A stretch of DNA of 64,000 nucleotides from Algoriphagus aestuarii (GTDB lineage: Bacteria; Bacteroidota; Bacteroidia; Cytophagales; Cyclobacteriaceae), in the NCBI GenBank assembly GCA_017051695.1, contig JAFIDK010000002.1:744001-808000 (forward strand). Reading direction: 5' to 3'. The translations under genes were made by a program, and so were the position numbers. The notes under the pieces were generated by a model. It was given only the letters and a program-made list of their open reading frames with translations. It ran no database searches and was not told the origin of the DNA. Positions 25,702-36,253 of the stretch are shown in pieces (position 1 is the stretch's first letter; the number at the start of each line of letters is the position of its first letter).

Positions 25702-27483
25702 ATGACTTTTGACATCGCCCTGACTTTATCGATTATTTCTTTAGCAATCGTACTATTTTTTACTGAAAAGCTGTCTATTGACACTGTCTCTATTGGAGTC
25801 ATGGTTTTATTTCTTTTGACAGGAGTCCTGGATGTAAAAGAAGGTCTCGCAGGATTTTCTAATTCAGCTACCTTGACCGTGGCTTCGATGTTTGTCCTGT
25901 CAGCGGCCATTTTCAGCACAGGGATTTTGGAATCCTTTAGCTATCGCTTAAGCAAACAGGCAGAAAAAAGTGAGTTCAGGCTGATGCTGAGCTTGATGCT
26001 TTCATCCGGAGTTTTATCAGCATTTATCAGTGATACAGCAGTGGTTGCCTTGCTGATGCCAGCAGTCATCCAGTTGGCTAAAAAAAATCAAATCGCTCCT
26101 TCCAAGTTATTAATGCCTTTATCTTTTGGAGCATTGATGGGTGGAGTATGTACACTTTTAGGAACAAGTACCAACATTTTGGTCAGCGGAATTGCCGAAA
26201 GGGCTGGGTTGCCTGGATTTGGAATATTTGAAATGAGTCTGATGGGAATGATCTTTTTAGGAGCTGGAATCACCTATATGCTAATAGCAGGAAGGTTTCT
26301 CCTTCCCAACAGAAAAAGTAAAGAGCTTTTTGGAGATAACATGGAGCTTGGAAATTATTTATCTGAATTGATCATCGAGAGTGATTTCCAACAATTGGAA
26401 GAACCCGTTTCTAAACAGAAATTATTTAACCTTTTACCGATAAACCCACTTCAGATTATCAGAGAAGGTGGAAGAAAAATACGGGTTTACCAAAACACTG
26501 CCATTCAAAAGGGCGACCTGATCCGGTTTAGCTCAGATAAAGAAACTTTGGAAAAACTTAAGACCTACCAAGGGATACAATTGAAGGCAGAACTTGCCTG
26601 GAATGAAGAACTTGTCATTGGCGATGAGGAAAGACTATACGAGGCGGTGATTACACCGAGTTCATTTTTGATCAATAAAAGTATCAAAGAATTGAATTTC
26701 AAGGAGCTTTTCAATCAGGTTTTGGTCATCGGAATCCGACACAGAAAAGGAATGCTGGATACACTTCTCACTAAAACCAGATTGGCATCTGGGGACATCC
26801 TGCTCCTCAGGGGCACAGAAGAAAACATCCAGTCTGTCAATGATTCCGAAGATTTACTTTTAATCTCTGAAACAAAAAGTAAAGTCCTAAATAAAACAAA
26901 AATCATTCTGACACTATGTATTATGGTCACTGTCTTGGCTTTGGCTATTTTTGACATATTCCCCATAGTCGTCAGTGCCTTAGCTGGAGCAGTTGCCATG
27001 GTGATTTTAGGCGTGATAAGCACCGAACAAGCCTATAAGGCTATCGATTGGAAAGTGATTTTTATGCTTGCAGGCATACTTTCAATGGGAGCTGCACTTG
27101 AAAAAACAGGAGGTTCGGCATTATTGGGAGAATCAATTGTAGACTTATTGGGTGGTTATGGTCCCAGGATTGTTTTAGGAGCAATTTTTGGACTCACATT
27201 TCTTTTGACCAATGTCATGTCAAACAATGCTACAGCTGCATTACTTGCCCCAATTGCCATCAGCATTGCAACAAGTTTAGGTGTGGATTCCCGACCGATG
27301 CTCATGGCTGTGACTTTTGCTGCAAGCTTAAGTTTTATGACTCCAATGGGATACCAAACCAACACGATGATATATTCACCCGGTAATTATCAATTTAGGG
27401 ATTACCTCAAAGTAGGAACTCCACTTAATTTATTATTTTGGATCATAGGCACCATGATCATCCCGATGATTTTTCCTTTTTAG
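25702..27483 (+). CDS. SLC13-family anion permease with TrkA-C (RCK_C) domains
   Basis: A 593-residue inner-membrane transporter. An N-terminal bundle of hydrophobic helices contains the re-entrant motif GTSTNILVSG, and the matching C-terminal half has LTNVMSNNATAALLAP and FMTPMGYQTNTMIYSPG. The cytoplasmic middle (about 210-400) carries two TrkA-C-type domains, as in the ArsB/CitM-like DASS group that takes up sulfate, phosphate-like anions or dicarboxylates. It is translated directly after the DUF202 gene. The nearby ppx and ppk1 genes make phosphate a thought, but sulfate is the usual assignment. Confidence 0.9.
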   Translation: MTFDIALTLSIISLAIVLFFTEKLSIDTVSIGVMVLFLLTGVLDVKEGLAGFSNSATLTVASMFVLSAAIFSTGILESFSYRLSKQAEKSEFRLMLSLMLSSGVLSAFISDTAVVALLMPAVIQLAKKNQIAPSKLLMPLSFGALMGGVCTLLGTSTNILVSGIAERAGLPGFGIFEMSLMGMIFLGAGITYMLIAGRFLLPNRKSKELFGDNMELGNYLSELIIESDFQQLEEPVSKQKLFNLLPINPLQIIREGGRKIRVYQNTAIQKGDLIRFSSDKETLEKLKTYQGIQLKAELAWNEELVIGDEERLYEAVITPSSFLINKSIKELNFKELFNQVLVIGIRHRKGMLDTLLTKTRLASGDILLLRGTEENIQSVNDSEDLLLISETKSKVLNKTKIILTLCIMVTVLALAIFDIFPIVVSALAGAVAMVILGVISTEQAYKAIDWKVIFMLAGILSMGAALEKTGGSALLGESIVDLLGGYGPRIVLGAIFGLTFLLTNVMSNNATAALLAPIAISIATSLGVDSRPMLMAVTFAASLSFMTPMGYQTNTMIYSPGNYQFRDYLKVGTPLNLLFWIIGTMIIPMIFPF

Positions 27484-27531
27484 GAGGATTATCTGGCAAT
27501 ATCCTTGCAGTATTTACTTTAAAATCAACTC

Positions 27532-27741
27532 ATGAAAATCTTCGGTTTTATATTGATCATCGGCGGCATTCTAATGCTATTCTCAAACAATTTCAGCTTT
27601 ACTACTAAAGAGAATGTTGTGGATGCTGGCCCCATTCAAATCAATGCCAACAAAAAAAGAGAAATCACTTGGCCGTCCTATGCTGGCGGAGTTGTTTTGG
27701 CGTCAGGTGTCATTTTAGTGGCGATTTCCAAGAAAAAGTAA
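27532..27741 (+). CDS. Small two-helix membrane protein
   Basis: 69 residues with two hydrophobic segments (FGFILIIGGILMLFSNNF and YAGGVVLASGVILVAISKK) joined by a polar loop (VVDAGPIQINANKKREITWP). It has a lysine-rich C-terminus, the usual shape of DUF3185-like conserved membrane proteins in this phylum. It sits 48 bp after the permease and 12 bp before ppx on the same strand, consistent with one operon. Function is unknown. Confidence 0.72.
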   Translation: MKIFGFILIIGGILMLFSNNFSFTTKENVVDAGPIQINANKKREITWPSYAGGVVLASGVILVAISKKK

Positions 27742-27753
27742 GAATCTGATCCT

Positions 27754-28632
27754 TTGAAACTTGCAGCAGTAGATATCGGTTCAAACGCCATTCGGATGCA
27801 AATCACGAAGGTGACGTTTTATGAGGGTGCCAATAAATTTAAAAAAATTGAATATTTAAGGTTTCCTCTCCGACTTGGATTGGATGTATTTCACTCTCAG
27901 AAAATCAGTGATAAAAACAGGCGTAAGTTCATCAAACTAATGAAAGCTTTTAAAATCCTGATCGATCTGTATGAAGTGGACGATTACATGGCCTGTGCGA
28001 CTTCTGCCATGAGAGAAAGTGTCAATGGAAAAGACATCGTCCAAGAGGTAAAGGAAGAAATCGGTTTAAAAATCATCATAATTGATGGGAATAGAGAAGC
28101 CGAACTGATCCATAAATCCTTGTTAAGTCTAATTGATGAAAAACCCTACTTGCACATAGATGTCGGAGGAGGAAGCACAGAACTGAATATTTATAAAAAT
28201 TACGTTAAAATAGCGTCAAAATCATTTCAAATTGGTTCTGTTAGGGCTTTGGAGGATAAAATCCAAGAACCTGTTTGGCTTTCAATGAAGAAATTTGTGG
28301 AAAAGAATGTTCCCCACAAAGCCAGAATAATTTCTATAGGAACTGGAGGGAATATCAGCAAAATTTTTGAGCTGTCAGGACCGAAAACCTCCCGAAAATA
28401 TCTTGAAATAGAAAAAGTCAAAGAGACGATTGAAAAATTGGAGAGCTATCCCTTCGAAGAAAGAGTCAACAAACTCAATCTAAATGAGGATCGGGCGGAT
28501 GTGATTATTCCTGCAGGAAAAATTTACTTGCGCGTCATGGAAATGGCTAAATCCCAAAAAATCTTGGTTCCCGATCTGGGACTAAAAGATGGGATGATGC
28601 AATTGCTGTTCGAAAAGAAAAAGTCTTTGTGA
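27754..28632 (+). CDS. ppx: Exopolyphosphatase / pppGpp phosphohydrolase (Ppx/GppA family)
   Basis: 292 residues, the short form that has only the ASKHA-fold catalytic part. KLAAVDIGSNAIRMQ (phosphate-1 loop), the catalytic-region IDGNREAELI and LHIDVGGGSTEL (phosphate-2 loop) and ISIGTGGNISKI are intact. The start codon is TTG at 27754; the DIGSNAIR motif is at the usual distance from it. The enzyme cleaves terminal phosphate from polyphosphate or pppGpp. It is convergent with ppk1 across one hairpin, so synthesis and breakdown genes meet tail to tail. Confidence 0.9.
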   Translation: MKLAAVDIGSNAIRMQITKVTFYEGANKFKKIEYLRFPLRLGLDVFHSQKISDKNRRKFIKLMKAFKILIDLYEVDDYMACATSAMRESVNGKDIVQEVKEEIGLKIIIIDGNREAELIHKSLLSLIDEKPYLHIDVGGGSTELNIYKNYVKIASKSFQIGSVRALEDKIQEPVWLSMKKFVEKNVPHKARIISIGTGGNISKIFELSGPKTSRKYLEIEKVKETIEKLESYPFEERVNKLNLNEDRADVIIPAGKIYLRVMEMAKSQKILVPDLGLKDGMMQLLFEKKKSL

Positions 28633-28648
28633 GCAAACTTCAAAAGAA

Positions 28649-28679
28649 AGCCGAAGAGGATAAATTTCACTCTTCGGCT
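28649..28679. terminator. Bidirectional terminator between ppx and ppk1
   Basis: AGCCGAAGAG pairs perfectly with CTCTTCGGCT around an 11-base loop; T-rich flanks are better on the minus (ppk1) side. Confidence 0.8.
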
Positions 28680-28720
28680 TCTTGACACTTTAAAACCATC
28701 TGAAGGGACGGTTCTTTCAT

Positions 28721-30847
28721 TTAAGATTCTACTAATTGAACCTGACTGACTTGCTCTGGGTCCAGGTTGAAAAATTCCTGATGCACATTGAATTCCTCTT
28801 CCTCTCCTACTGGTGATTTTGCTATATAAGTACCATCCTCCTGCATTACATAAGCATTGACATTATCCCGGAGATTGTAAGCCAAAATATTCATCAGTTG
28901 TTTTTCTAGTAGCGGAGACTCTACTTTAAACAGCGATTCCAATCGTTTATCAAAACTTCTTACCATCATATCGGCACTACCTGCATAAGTCCTGGTATCG
29001 CCATTATTATGGAAATGGTAGATTCTTGAATGCTCCAAGAAATCGCCCACTATGGAAATAATCTCTATTTTATCACTTAATCCTACACGCTGAGGTCTAA
29101 GACAGCAAATCCCTCTAACGATCACTTTGATGGTGACACCAGACTGAGATGCCCGGTAAAGCGCGTAGATAATTTCTGAATCCTCCAGGGAGTTTACTTT
29201 AATGAAAATCCCGCTTGGTAATCCATTTCTAGCATTTTCAGCTTCGTCTTCGATAAACTGGATAAGCTGATTTCGCATATCCCTAGGAGCGGTAATCAAA
29301 TTCTTATACTGAGTCGGCATGCTGTGACCGGTAATTACGTTGAAGAATTCCGATACATCATTTGCCAAAGTCTCATTGGTCGTCAATAAGCCAATATCAG
29401 TATATAACCTTGCAGTATCTTCATTGTAATTTCCAGAGCCCAAATGCACAAAACGGGTAATTTCACTTGCATCTTTTTTTACAATCAGAAGAAGCTTTGT
29501 ATGGGTCTTGAGATGTGTAATTCCATAAATCACAAAACATCCGGCTTTCTGAAGTCTTTTGGCCTCACGGATATTGTTCTCTTCATCAAACCTGGCTTTC
29601 ACTTCAAAAAGAACTGAAACGTGCTTTCCATTTTCTGCGGCTTTCAGCAAGGCTTTTGTGATCTGACTGTCTTTTGCCAGGCGATAAATGGTCATTTTGA
29701 TAGCCATCACATCAGGATCTTCTGCAGCCTTATTGATCAGATCTAAAATAGAATCTATGTTATTATAAGGATGATGCAACAGAATATCCTTCTCTTTCAG
29801 CGTCTCAAAAATATCTGCCCTGCCTATTTCAGGATAGGAAAGAGGATTTACAGGTGGGTGAACTTGCGGTAATCGCTCTCTGAATTTTTTATTGCCAACG
29901 ATCTGCCACATCCCTGTGAAATCGATCATACTGGCTCTCTTAATCAGAAAAACAGAATCCATTTTCAAATTCCATCGCTCCAAGAGCGAATTCAGCATCC
30001 ACTTGCTATAGCCTTCTTCAATTTCGATCCTTACTACCCTACCAGTTTTTCTTTCCATCAATTTCCGCTTCACTTCCTCAAGGAAGTTTGCGTCCATATC
30101 TTCGGATTCTTCCAAAGTAAAATCACCGTTTCGGGTAATTCTAAATAAGCTGATTCCTTCAATCTCAACATTTCTAAATAAGGAAACGATGTGTTCGCGA
30201 ATCACTTCTTCTATGGGAATCAAAAGGAGAGAGTTTTCCCGCTCGATTTCAAAGAACCGTGGAATGTTAGAAGGAATCTGAACGAAACTAAGCTTTTTCA
30301 TATCCTTTCGTTCTCCGGGACTAGTCGTAACCACCCCGAAAACCAAAAGCTTATTCATCAAAATCGGAAAGGTACGATAGCCATCATACACCATAGGTGT
30401 CAACATGGGGTAAATCGCCTTCTCGAAATAATCCTGGACTTTTTGCTTTTCAGCATCAGTCAATTTCGAGAGATTGTATAGAGAAACCCCTTCTTTATCC
30501 AATCCTGGAAGTATTACCTGGGTAAAATGATCGTGCTGGTCTTTGTGAAAAGCCTGACAATCACTCATCAGTTTATTTTTAAATGGCTCTTCCCTCAAAC
30601 CGGAATAATCAACGCGCTCCTTATCATAATCAAGGTAATTATAAAGGGAACCTACCCGGATCATAAAAAACTCATCCAGATTGGAAGCAGTGATTGCCAG
30701 AAATTTCAGCTTTTCAAAAATAGTACGATGCTCTTTTTTTGACTGATCCAGCACCCGTTCATTAAACTTCAGCCAGCTCAGATCTCTGCTGACCAAATCA
30801 CTTTTTTGGATAATAGACTCGTATTTATCTTTCAATGCCAGTTTCAT
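28721..30847 (-). CDS. ppk1: Polyphosphate kinase 1
   Basis: Polymerises the gamma-phosphate of ATP into polyphosphate. The 708-residue protein has the N-domain SRDLSWLKFNERVLDQS, the phospholipase-D-like catalytic core with HHPYNNIDSILDLI, VLFEVKARFDEENN, the autophosphorylated histidine region ITHLKTHTKLLLIV, and HLGSGNYNEDTARLYTD. The C-terminal half repeats the PLD fold (GICCLRPQ, EHSRIYHFHNNG). Length matches the family. It lies downstream of gyrB on the same strand but behind a strong terminator, so it is probably a separate unit. Confidence 0.96.
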   Translation of the reverse strand: MKLALKDKYESIIQKSDLVSRDLSWLKFNERVLDQSKKEHRTIFEKLKFLAITASNLDEFFMIRVGSLYNYLDYDKERVDYSGLREEPFKNKLMSDCQAFHKDQHDHFTQVILPGLDKEGVSLYNLSKLTDAEKQKVQDYFEKAIYPMLTPMVYDGYRTFPILMNKLLVFGVVTTSPGERKDMKKLSFVQIPSNIPRFFEIERENSLLLIPIEEVIREHIVSLFRNVEIEGISLFRITRNGDFTLEESEDMDANFLEEVKRKLMERKTGRVVRIEIEEGYSKWMLNSLLERWNLKMDSVFLIKRASMIDFTGMWQIVGNKKFRERLPQVHPPVNPLSYPEIGRADIFETLKEKDILLHHPYNNIDSILDLINKAAEDPDVMAIKMTIYRLAKDSQITKALLKAAENGKHVSVLFEVKARFDEENNIREAKRLQKAGCFVIYGITHLKTHTKLLLIVKKDASEITRFVHLGSGNYNEDTARLYTDIGLLTTNETLANDVSEFFNVITGHSMPTQYKNLITAPRDMRNQLIQFIEDEAENARNGLPSGIFIKVNSLEDSEIIYALYRASQSGVTIKVIVRGICCLRPQRVGLSDKIEIISIVGDFLEHSRIYHFHNNGDTRTYAGSADMMVRSFDKRLESLFKVESPLLEKQLMNILAYNLRDNVNAYVMQEDGTYIAKSPVGEEEEFNVHQEFFNLDPEQVSQVQLVES

Positions 30848-30923
30848 AAAAGCTCAATAGTTGGGTTGGCAATTTATAACTCCTTTATCAATCGGTATTT
30901 TAACAATTTGTTAAAGAATTAAA

Positions 30924-30947
30924 AAAAGGGGCTCACAGGCCCCTTTT
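30924..30947 (-). terminator. Terminator of gyrB
   Basis: AAAAGGGGC and GCCCCTTTT pair perfectly around a 6-base loop, followed on the minus strand by more T. It lies 17 bp after the gyrB stop. Confidence 0.88.
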
Positions 30948-30963
30948 AAAATTTCAAAAAGCC

Positions 30964-32940
<1,977 letters not shown>

Positions 32941-33083
32941 TTAATAAGGGCCATAGAAAGGTGATTTTGTGTTCATTTTAAGAATACGCAAGATAGAAAA
33001 AAAATGTGACTTAACCCAGCTTTTTCCTTTCACCAAAAAGGCTCTTGCGAAGGTAGGACACATCGGTCTTTAGCCTCTGATTT

Positions 33084-33464
33084 TCAGTACTGTCCAGTAT
33101 TGATCATTACCAAAGTACAGGCATTGATACAGGTTATACCCAGGTTTTCTGCCTGCTCTGCAAAAGCAGGGTTTTCTGCCCCGGGATTAAAAATGATTCT
33201 TTTGGGCTGAAGACTTAAAAAATACGCTTCCCATTCTTGTTGATTCCTAGCGTTCATATACATCGTAATCGTATGGATTCCTTCAAGTTTAGGTCTTTCT
33301 CTTAAAGGTAAAATATCCTGCCCCAAAACACTTCCTTTTTTAATTCCAATCGGTAAAAAAGGGAAATTCTGTCTACTTAGAAATAAAGCCGCTGTATATG
33401 CGTACCTGGAGGGATCTGTACTTGCTCCTGCAATCAAGGTCAATTTATTCTCCTCTGCTCCCAT
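33084..33464 (-). CDS. CoA-binding domain protein
   Basis: 126 residues from the start at 33464 (MGAEENKLTLIAGAS). A 17-residue longer reading from 33515 runs deeper into the upstream gene. It is a small Rossmann-type CoA-binding protein of the YccU group: LIAGASTDPSRYAYTAALFL, a mid-protein PIGIKKGSVLGQDILPL, and IIFNPGAENPAFAEQAENLG near the end. Its biochemical role is not established. It overlaps the end of the glycine-lipid N-acyltransferase-like gene by 20 bp, so it is translated with the lipid pair. Confidence 0.82.
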   Translation of the reverse strand: MGAEENKLTLIAGASTDPSRYAYTAALFLSRQNFPFLPIGIKKGSVLGQDILPLRERPKLEGIHTITMYMNARNQQEWEAYFLSLQPKRIIFNPGAENPAFAEQAENLGITCINACTLVMINTGQY

Positions 33465-34410
33465 ACACTCTATCTCTTTCAAATGTATCCATATGCCTGT
33501 GCTTTTTGGTTTCATAGATATCCGAAAGGGTAATCAAAATACCTGTTTCCTCTACCTCACCAAACTCATCGTTTAGCGCTGTACCAAAAGTCATCATCGT
33601 TGGGGATAAATTCATATAAGTATTGATCAAAGGCGGAATGTTCTCTCCATAGGACCTGATCTTGGCGTTCAAAACTTTATACCCTTCCTTGTATTCCAGG
33701 CTCGAAAAAGGATTACCCAATGAAGGAAGATCTGTTTCATACCCTAATTTCAATTCAGGTTTAGGATTAACAAGTCCCTCTTTATCAGGAAAGTAATGAT
33801 TCATAAACATCAGAAGTAAATCTCTTGCTTCTCTGTTATAATGCGGGTACATGGTCACTTTACCAAAAAGAAATTTCACTTCCGGATTTAAAAGCACCAC
33901 AGCTCCCAATCCATCCCAAAGGTTATCCAAACTGAAAATCCCTTTTCTGTTATCGATGCTTGGTTGGTATTTTGGCTGGACAAATGACCTCCCTAATTCA
34001 ATGGTAAAAGGGATATAATCTTTGATAAACTGCTCCGAAAAATCAAATAAATGGGTAGTAGAAAGATTAATTGATCCGTCACCATTGATAGCTGTCTTGC
34101 AATTGATCAATCGATAACCTGCTACAATTTCCTCATCTTCCGGACTCCAGGTGATCAGCTGTTCGTAGCAATTTTCACAGGTATCATTTTCATCCAGATC
34201 CAATGCAAGGCCTGTCCCTCCTCCAGCTGCTCTAAATGTCAATTCCCGCAATCGGCCTATTTCTCTCACTACGTTGGGAGAATTATGATGATTGACTAAA
34301 AAAACCAAATTATCTCCATTATTCGCATACCGCAAAAATCGGTCTGCAGTGAGTTCGGCCTTAATCAATGCCGGATCTACTGGAGGGATAATTTCTGCTT
34401 CTTTACTCAT
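33445..34410 (-). CDS. glsB: GNAT/OlsB-like N-acyltransferase, likely glycine-lipid synthase GlsB
   Basis: A 321-residue hemolysin-type acyltransferase of the OlsB/GNAT group: VVREIGRLRELTFRAAGGGT, IVAGYRLI, IPFTIELGRSFVQPKYQPS, and a long C-terminal half typical of Bacteroidota members. In Bacteroides the homologue GlsB attaches a 3-hydroxy fatty acid to glycine, and GlsA then adds a second acyl chain. The adjacent PlsC-like gene overlapping by 4 bp supports that pairing. The assignment is by family and neighbourhood. The product would be a membrane aminolipid. Confidence 0.8.
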   Translation of the reverse strand: MSKEAEIIPPVDPALIKAELTADRFLRYANNGDNLVFLVNHHNSPNVVREIGRLRELTFRAAGGGTGLALDLDENDTCENCYEQLITWSPEDEEIVAGYRLINCKTAINGDGSINLSTTHLFDFSEQFIKDYIPFTIELGRSFVQPKYQPSIDNRKGIFSLDNLWDGLGAVVLLNPEVKFLFGKVTMYPHYNREARDLLLMFMNHYFPDKEGLVNPKPELKLGYETDLPSLGNPFSSLEYKEGYKVLNAKIRSYGENIPPLINTYMNLSPTMMTFGTALNDEFGEVEETGILITLSDIYETKKHRHMDTFERDRVYGSRGE

Positions 34411-35222
34411 GTTTGTCCTAATTTGTAAACGATTTCTTTTATATGCTCAGACCATTGAGCATCCGTCTTCCTTGAATCCAATTCTTCATGCCTGATCGGC
34501 TCTCCTAAATGGATTGTCACTTTTTTACCCTGCTGCTGGTACATTTCATCGGCAAGATAAAACATTTCAATGTTTGCCTGAATCCCTAGCTTCTTTCTCC
34601 AATGAGCCAAATTGTAAAAAAACTTCGAATTCTTCCCATCTACAAAGCAAGGAATTATATCTTTTTGATACTTTTTTGACTTAGTTACAAAACTTTTTCT
34701 CCAAAGTAGGTCTTTTATCCCATCAGGAAACTTCCTGGACACCAAGCCGGCTGGGAAAACCATCACCACATAATCCTTGGCATAAACCTGATCTATGTTA
34801 TCTAGATTCTTTTGAGAATTCTTTCCCAATTTATTCACCGGAACAAACATAGGCTGGAAATTTTCAAAAGACATCAAGAGGTCATTAACTAAAAACCGGA
34901 TATCCTTTCTGATTTTCCCAACGGCATACATTAATGCTATCCCATCTATACCACCTAATGGATGGTTTGAAGCAATGATAACTCCTCCTGTTTTTGGAAT
35001 ATTTTCCCCTCCGATCAGTTCTACCTCAATCTTAAAATCCTCAATAACTGCATTCACAAAATCCAGCCCTTTCAAATGGTGGATTTTAGCCATCGTTTCA
35101 TTGATCCAGTCCTCATGGATCACTTTCCTGATATAAGAAATTAGAAATCCGGGCATCCATTTTAAGAGCTTCGGATTCTTGTCTTTTATGACTTTCCTAA
35201 CATCAATAAATTTATCAGACAT
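34407..35222 (-). CDS. glsA: PlsC-like O-acyltransferase, likely glycine-lipid synthase GlsA
   Basis: 271 residues with a lysophospholipid-acyltransferase fold. The catalytic motif reads SNHPLGGIDGIAL, so five residues separate His and Asp instead of the four in PlsC, as is usual for the OlsA-related domain of OlsF/GlsA proteins. MVFPAGLVSRKFPDG replaces the usual EGTR block. It would add the second acyl chain to the N-acyl amino acid made by the next gene. The stop overlaps the next start by 4 bp. It is divergent from the SDR at 35399. Confidence 0.78.
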   Translation of the reverse strand: MSDKFIDVRKVIKDKNPKLLKWMPGFLISYIRKVIHEDWINETMAKIHHLKGLDFVNAVIEDFKIEVELIGGENIPKTGGVIIASNHPLGGIDGIALMYAVGKIRKDIRFLVNDLLMSFENFQPMFVPVNKLGKNSQKNLDNIDQVYAKDYVVMVFPAGLVSRKFPDGIKDLLWRKSFVTKSKKYQKDIIPCFVDGKNSKFFYNLAHWRKKLGIQANIEMFYLADEMYQQQGKKVTIHLGEPIRHEELDSRKTDAQWSEHIKEIVYKLGQT

Positions 35223-35398
35223 GGATGTTATTTGCTATGCTATTTGGGGTTAAACCAAAGATTTATTCATCTATTCCTTAGAAAAATAAGTTTAAAATTA
35301 AGAAAATAAAGGTTTATTGAAGGATGCATTTCAAACTTTACCACTAGACCTCTGAAAACCAAGTCAGTTATTTTTTAAACGAAAATCTACTTATCGAT

Positions 35399-36217
35399 AT
35401 GAAATTAGTAATTACCGGAGGAACTTCAGGAATTGGTCTTGAAACTGTAAAATCTCTCTATCCCTTATGTTCCAAAATCATCCTACCTGTTAGAAATATT
35501 CAAAAAGCACGATCCATCATTTCCGATTTTACAGAGCCGGAAAAATTCCATTGCATAGAATTAGACTTAAGCTCCATGAAAAGTGTCGATTTGGCTGGTA
35601 AACGGATTGCTGATACTTATCCGAAAATTGACATCTTAATAAACAATGCAGGCGGAATGTTTCCAGGTAACAAGCTGACAGAGGAAGGACTGGATTGGAC
35701 ATTTGCGGTTAATCACTTAAGCCATTTTCATCTCACAAACTTATTACTTCCAAATCTGTCAGGAGGTAAGGTGATTTTTCTGAGTTCTGAAGTTCATAGA
35801 ATCGGAAAATTAAATCCCAATGACATTGGACTTTTAAAAACTCAAAACAGCTGGAGTAACTATGGCACTTCTAAGCTATATAACATACTTAATTCCAATT
35901 ATCTGGACTCTTTCATGCAGAATGAAGAAACAAGTTTTTACTCCTTGCATCCCGGTGCAGTAAGGACTTCTTTCGGTTCTGAGTCGGATTTCTTTTCCAA
36001 AGCTATTATCACCCTCAGCAAGCTTTTTTTCATCAGTGCAAAAAAAGGCTCAGAAACCTCGGTTTTCCTGGCCAAAACTCCCTCAGATCAGCTTCAATCC
36101 GGGGCTTATTATAAAAATAAAAAAGCCATTAGCCCTCTAAAGAAGTCCGAAGACCTCCAACTGCAGAAGAAATTATATGATTTCAGTCTAATGAAAGTGA
36201 AAGAAATCCTTTCCTGA
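35399..36217 (+). CDS. Short-chain dehydrogenase (retinol-dehydrogenase-like)
   Basis: A 272-residue classical SDR. It has the nucleotide motif TGGTSGIGLETV (residues 6-17), NNAGGMFPGN, the AVNHLSHFHLT helix, VIFLSSEVHRIG, the catalytic YGTSKLYN, and LHPGAVRTSFG. The spacing resembles the WWOX/retinol-dehydrogenase subgroup, but the substrate is not predictable. The start codon lies only 176 bp from the divergent glycine-lipid gene. It is separate from the methyltransferase 36 bp downstream, which has its own -7 box. Confidence 0.85.
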   Translation: MKLVITGGTSGIGLETVKSLYPLCSKIILPVRNIQKARSIISDFTEPEKFHCIELDLSSMKSVDLAGKRIADTYPKIDILINNAGGMFPGNKLTEEGLDWTFAVNHLSHFHLTNLLLPNLSGGKVIFLSSEVHRIGKLNPNDIGLLKTQNSWSNYGTSKLYNILNSNYLDSFMQNEETSFYSLHPGAVRTSFGSESDFFSKAIITLSKLFFISAKKGSETSVFLAKTPSDQLQSGAYYKNKKAISPLKKSEDLQLQKKLYDFSLMKVKEILS

Positions 36218-36226
36218 ATATTTCCT

Positions 36227-36234
36227 TATTTTTG
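36227..36234 (+). promoter_or_regulatory. Possible -7 box of the methyltransferase promoter
   Basis: TATTTTTG matches TANNTTTG and lies 19 bp before the start codon at 36254. No -33 TTTG is seen at the right distance. Confidence 0.33.
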
Positions 36235-36253
36235 CAAGCTGAAACTAAAAGGC

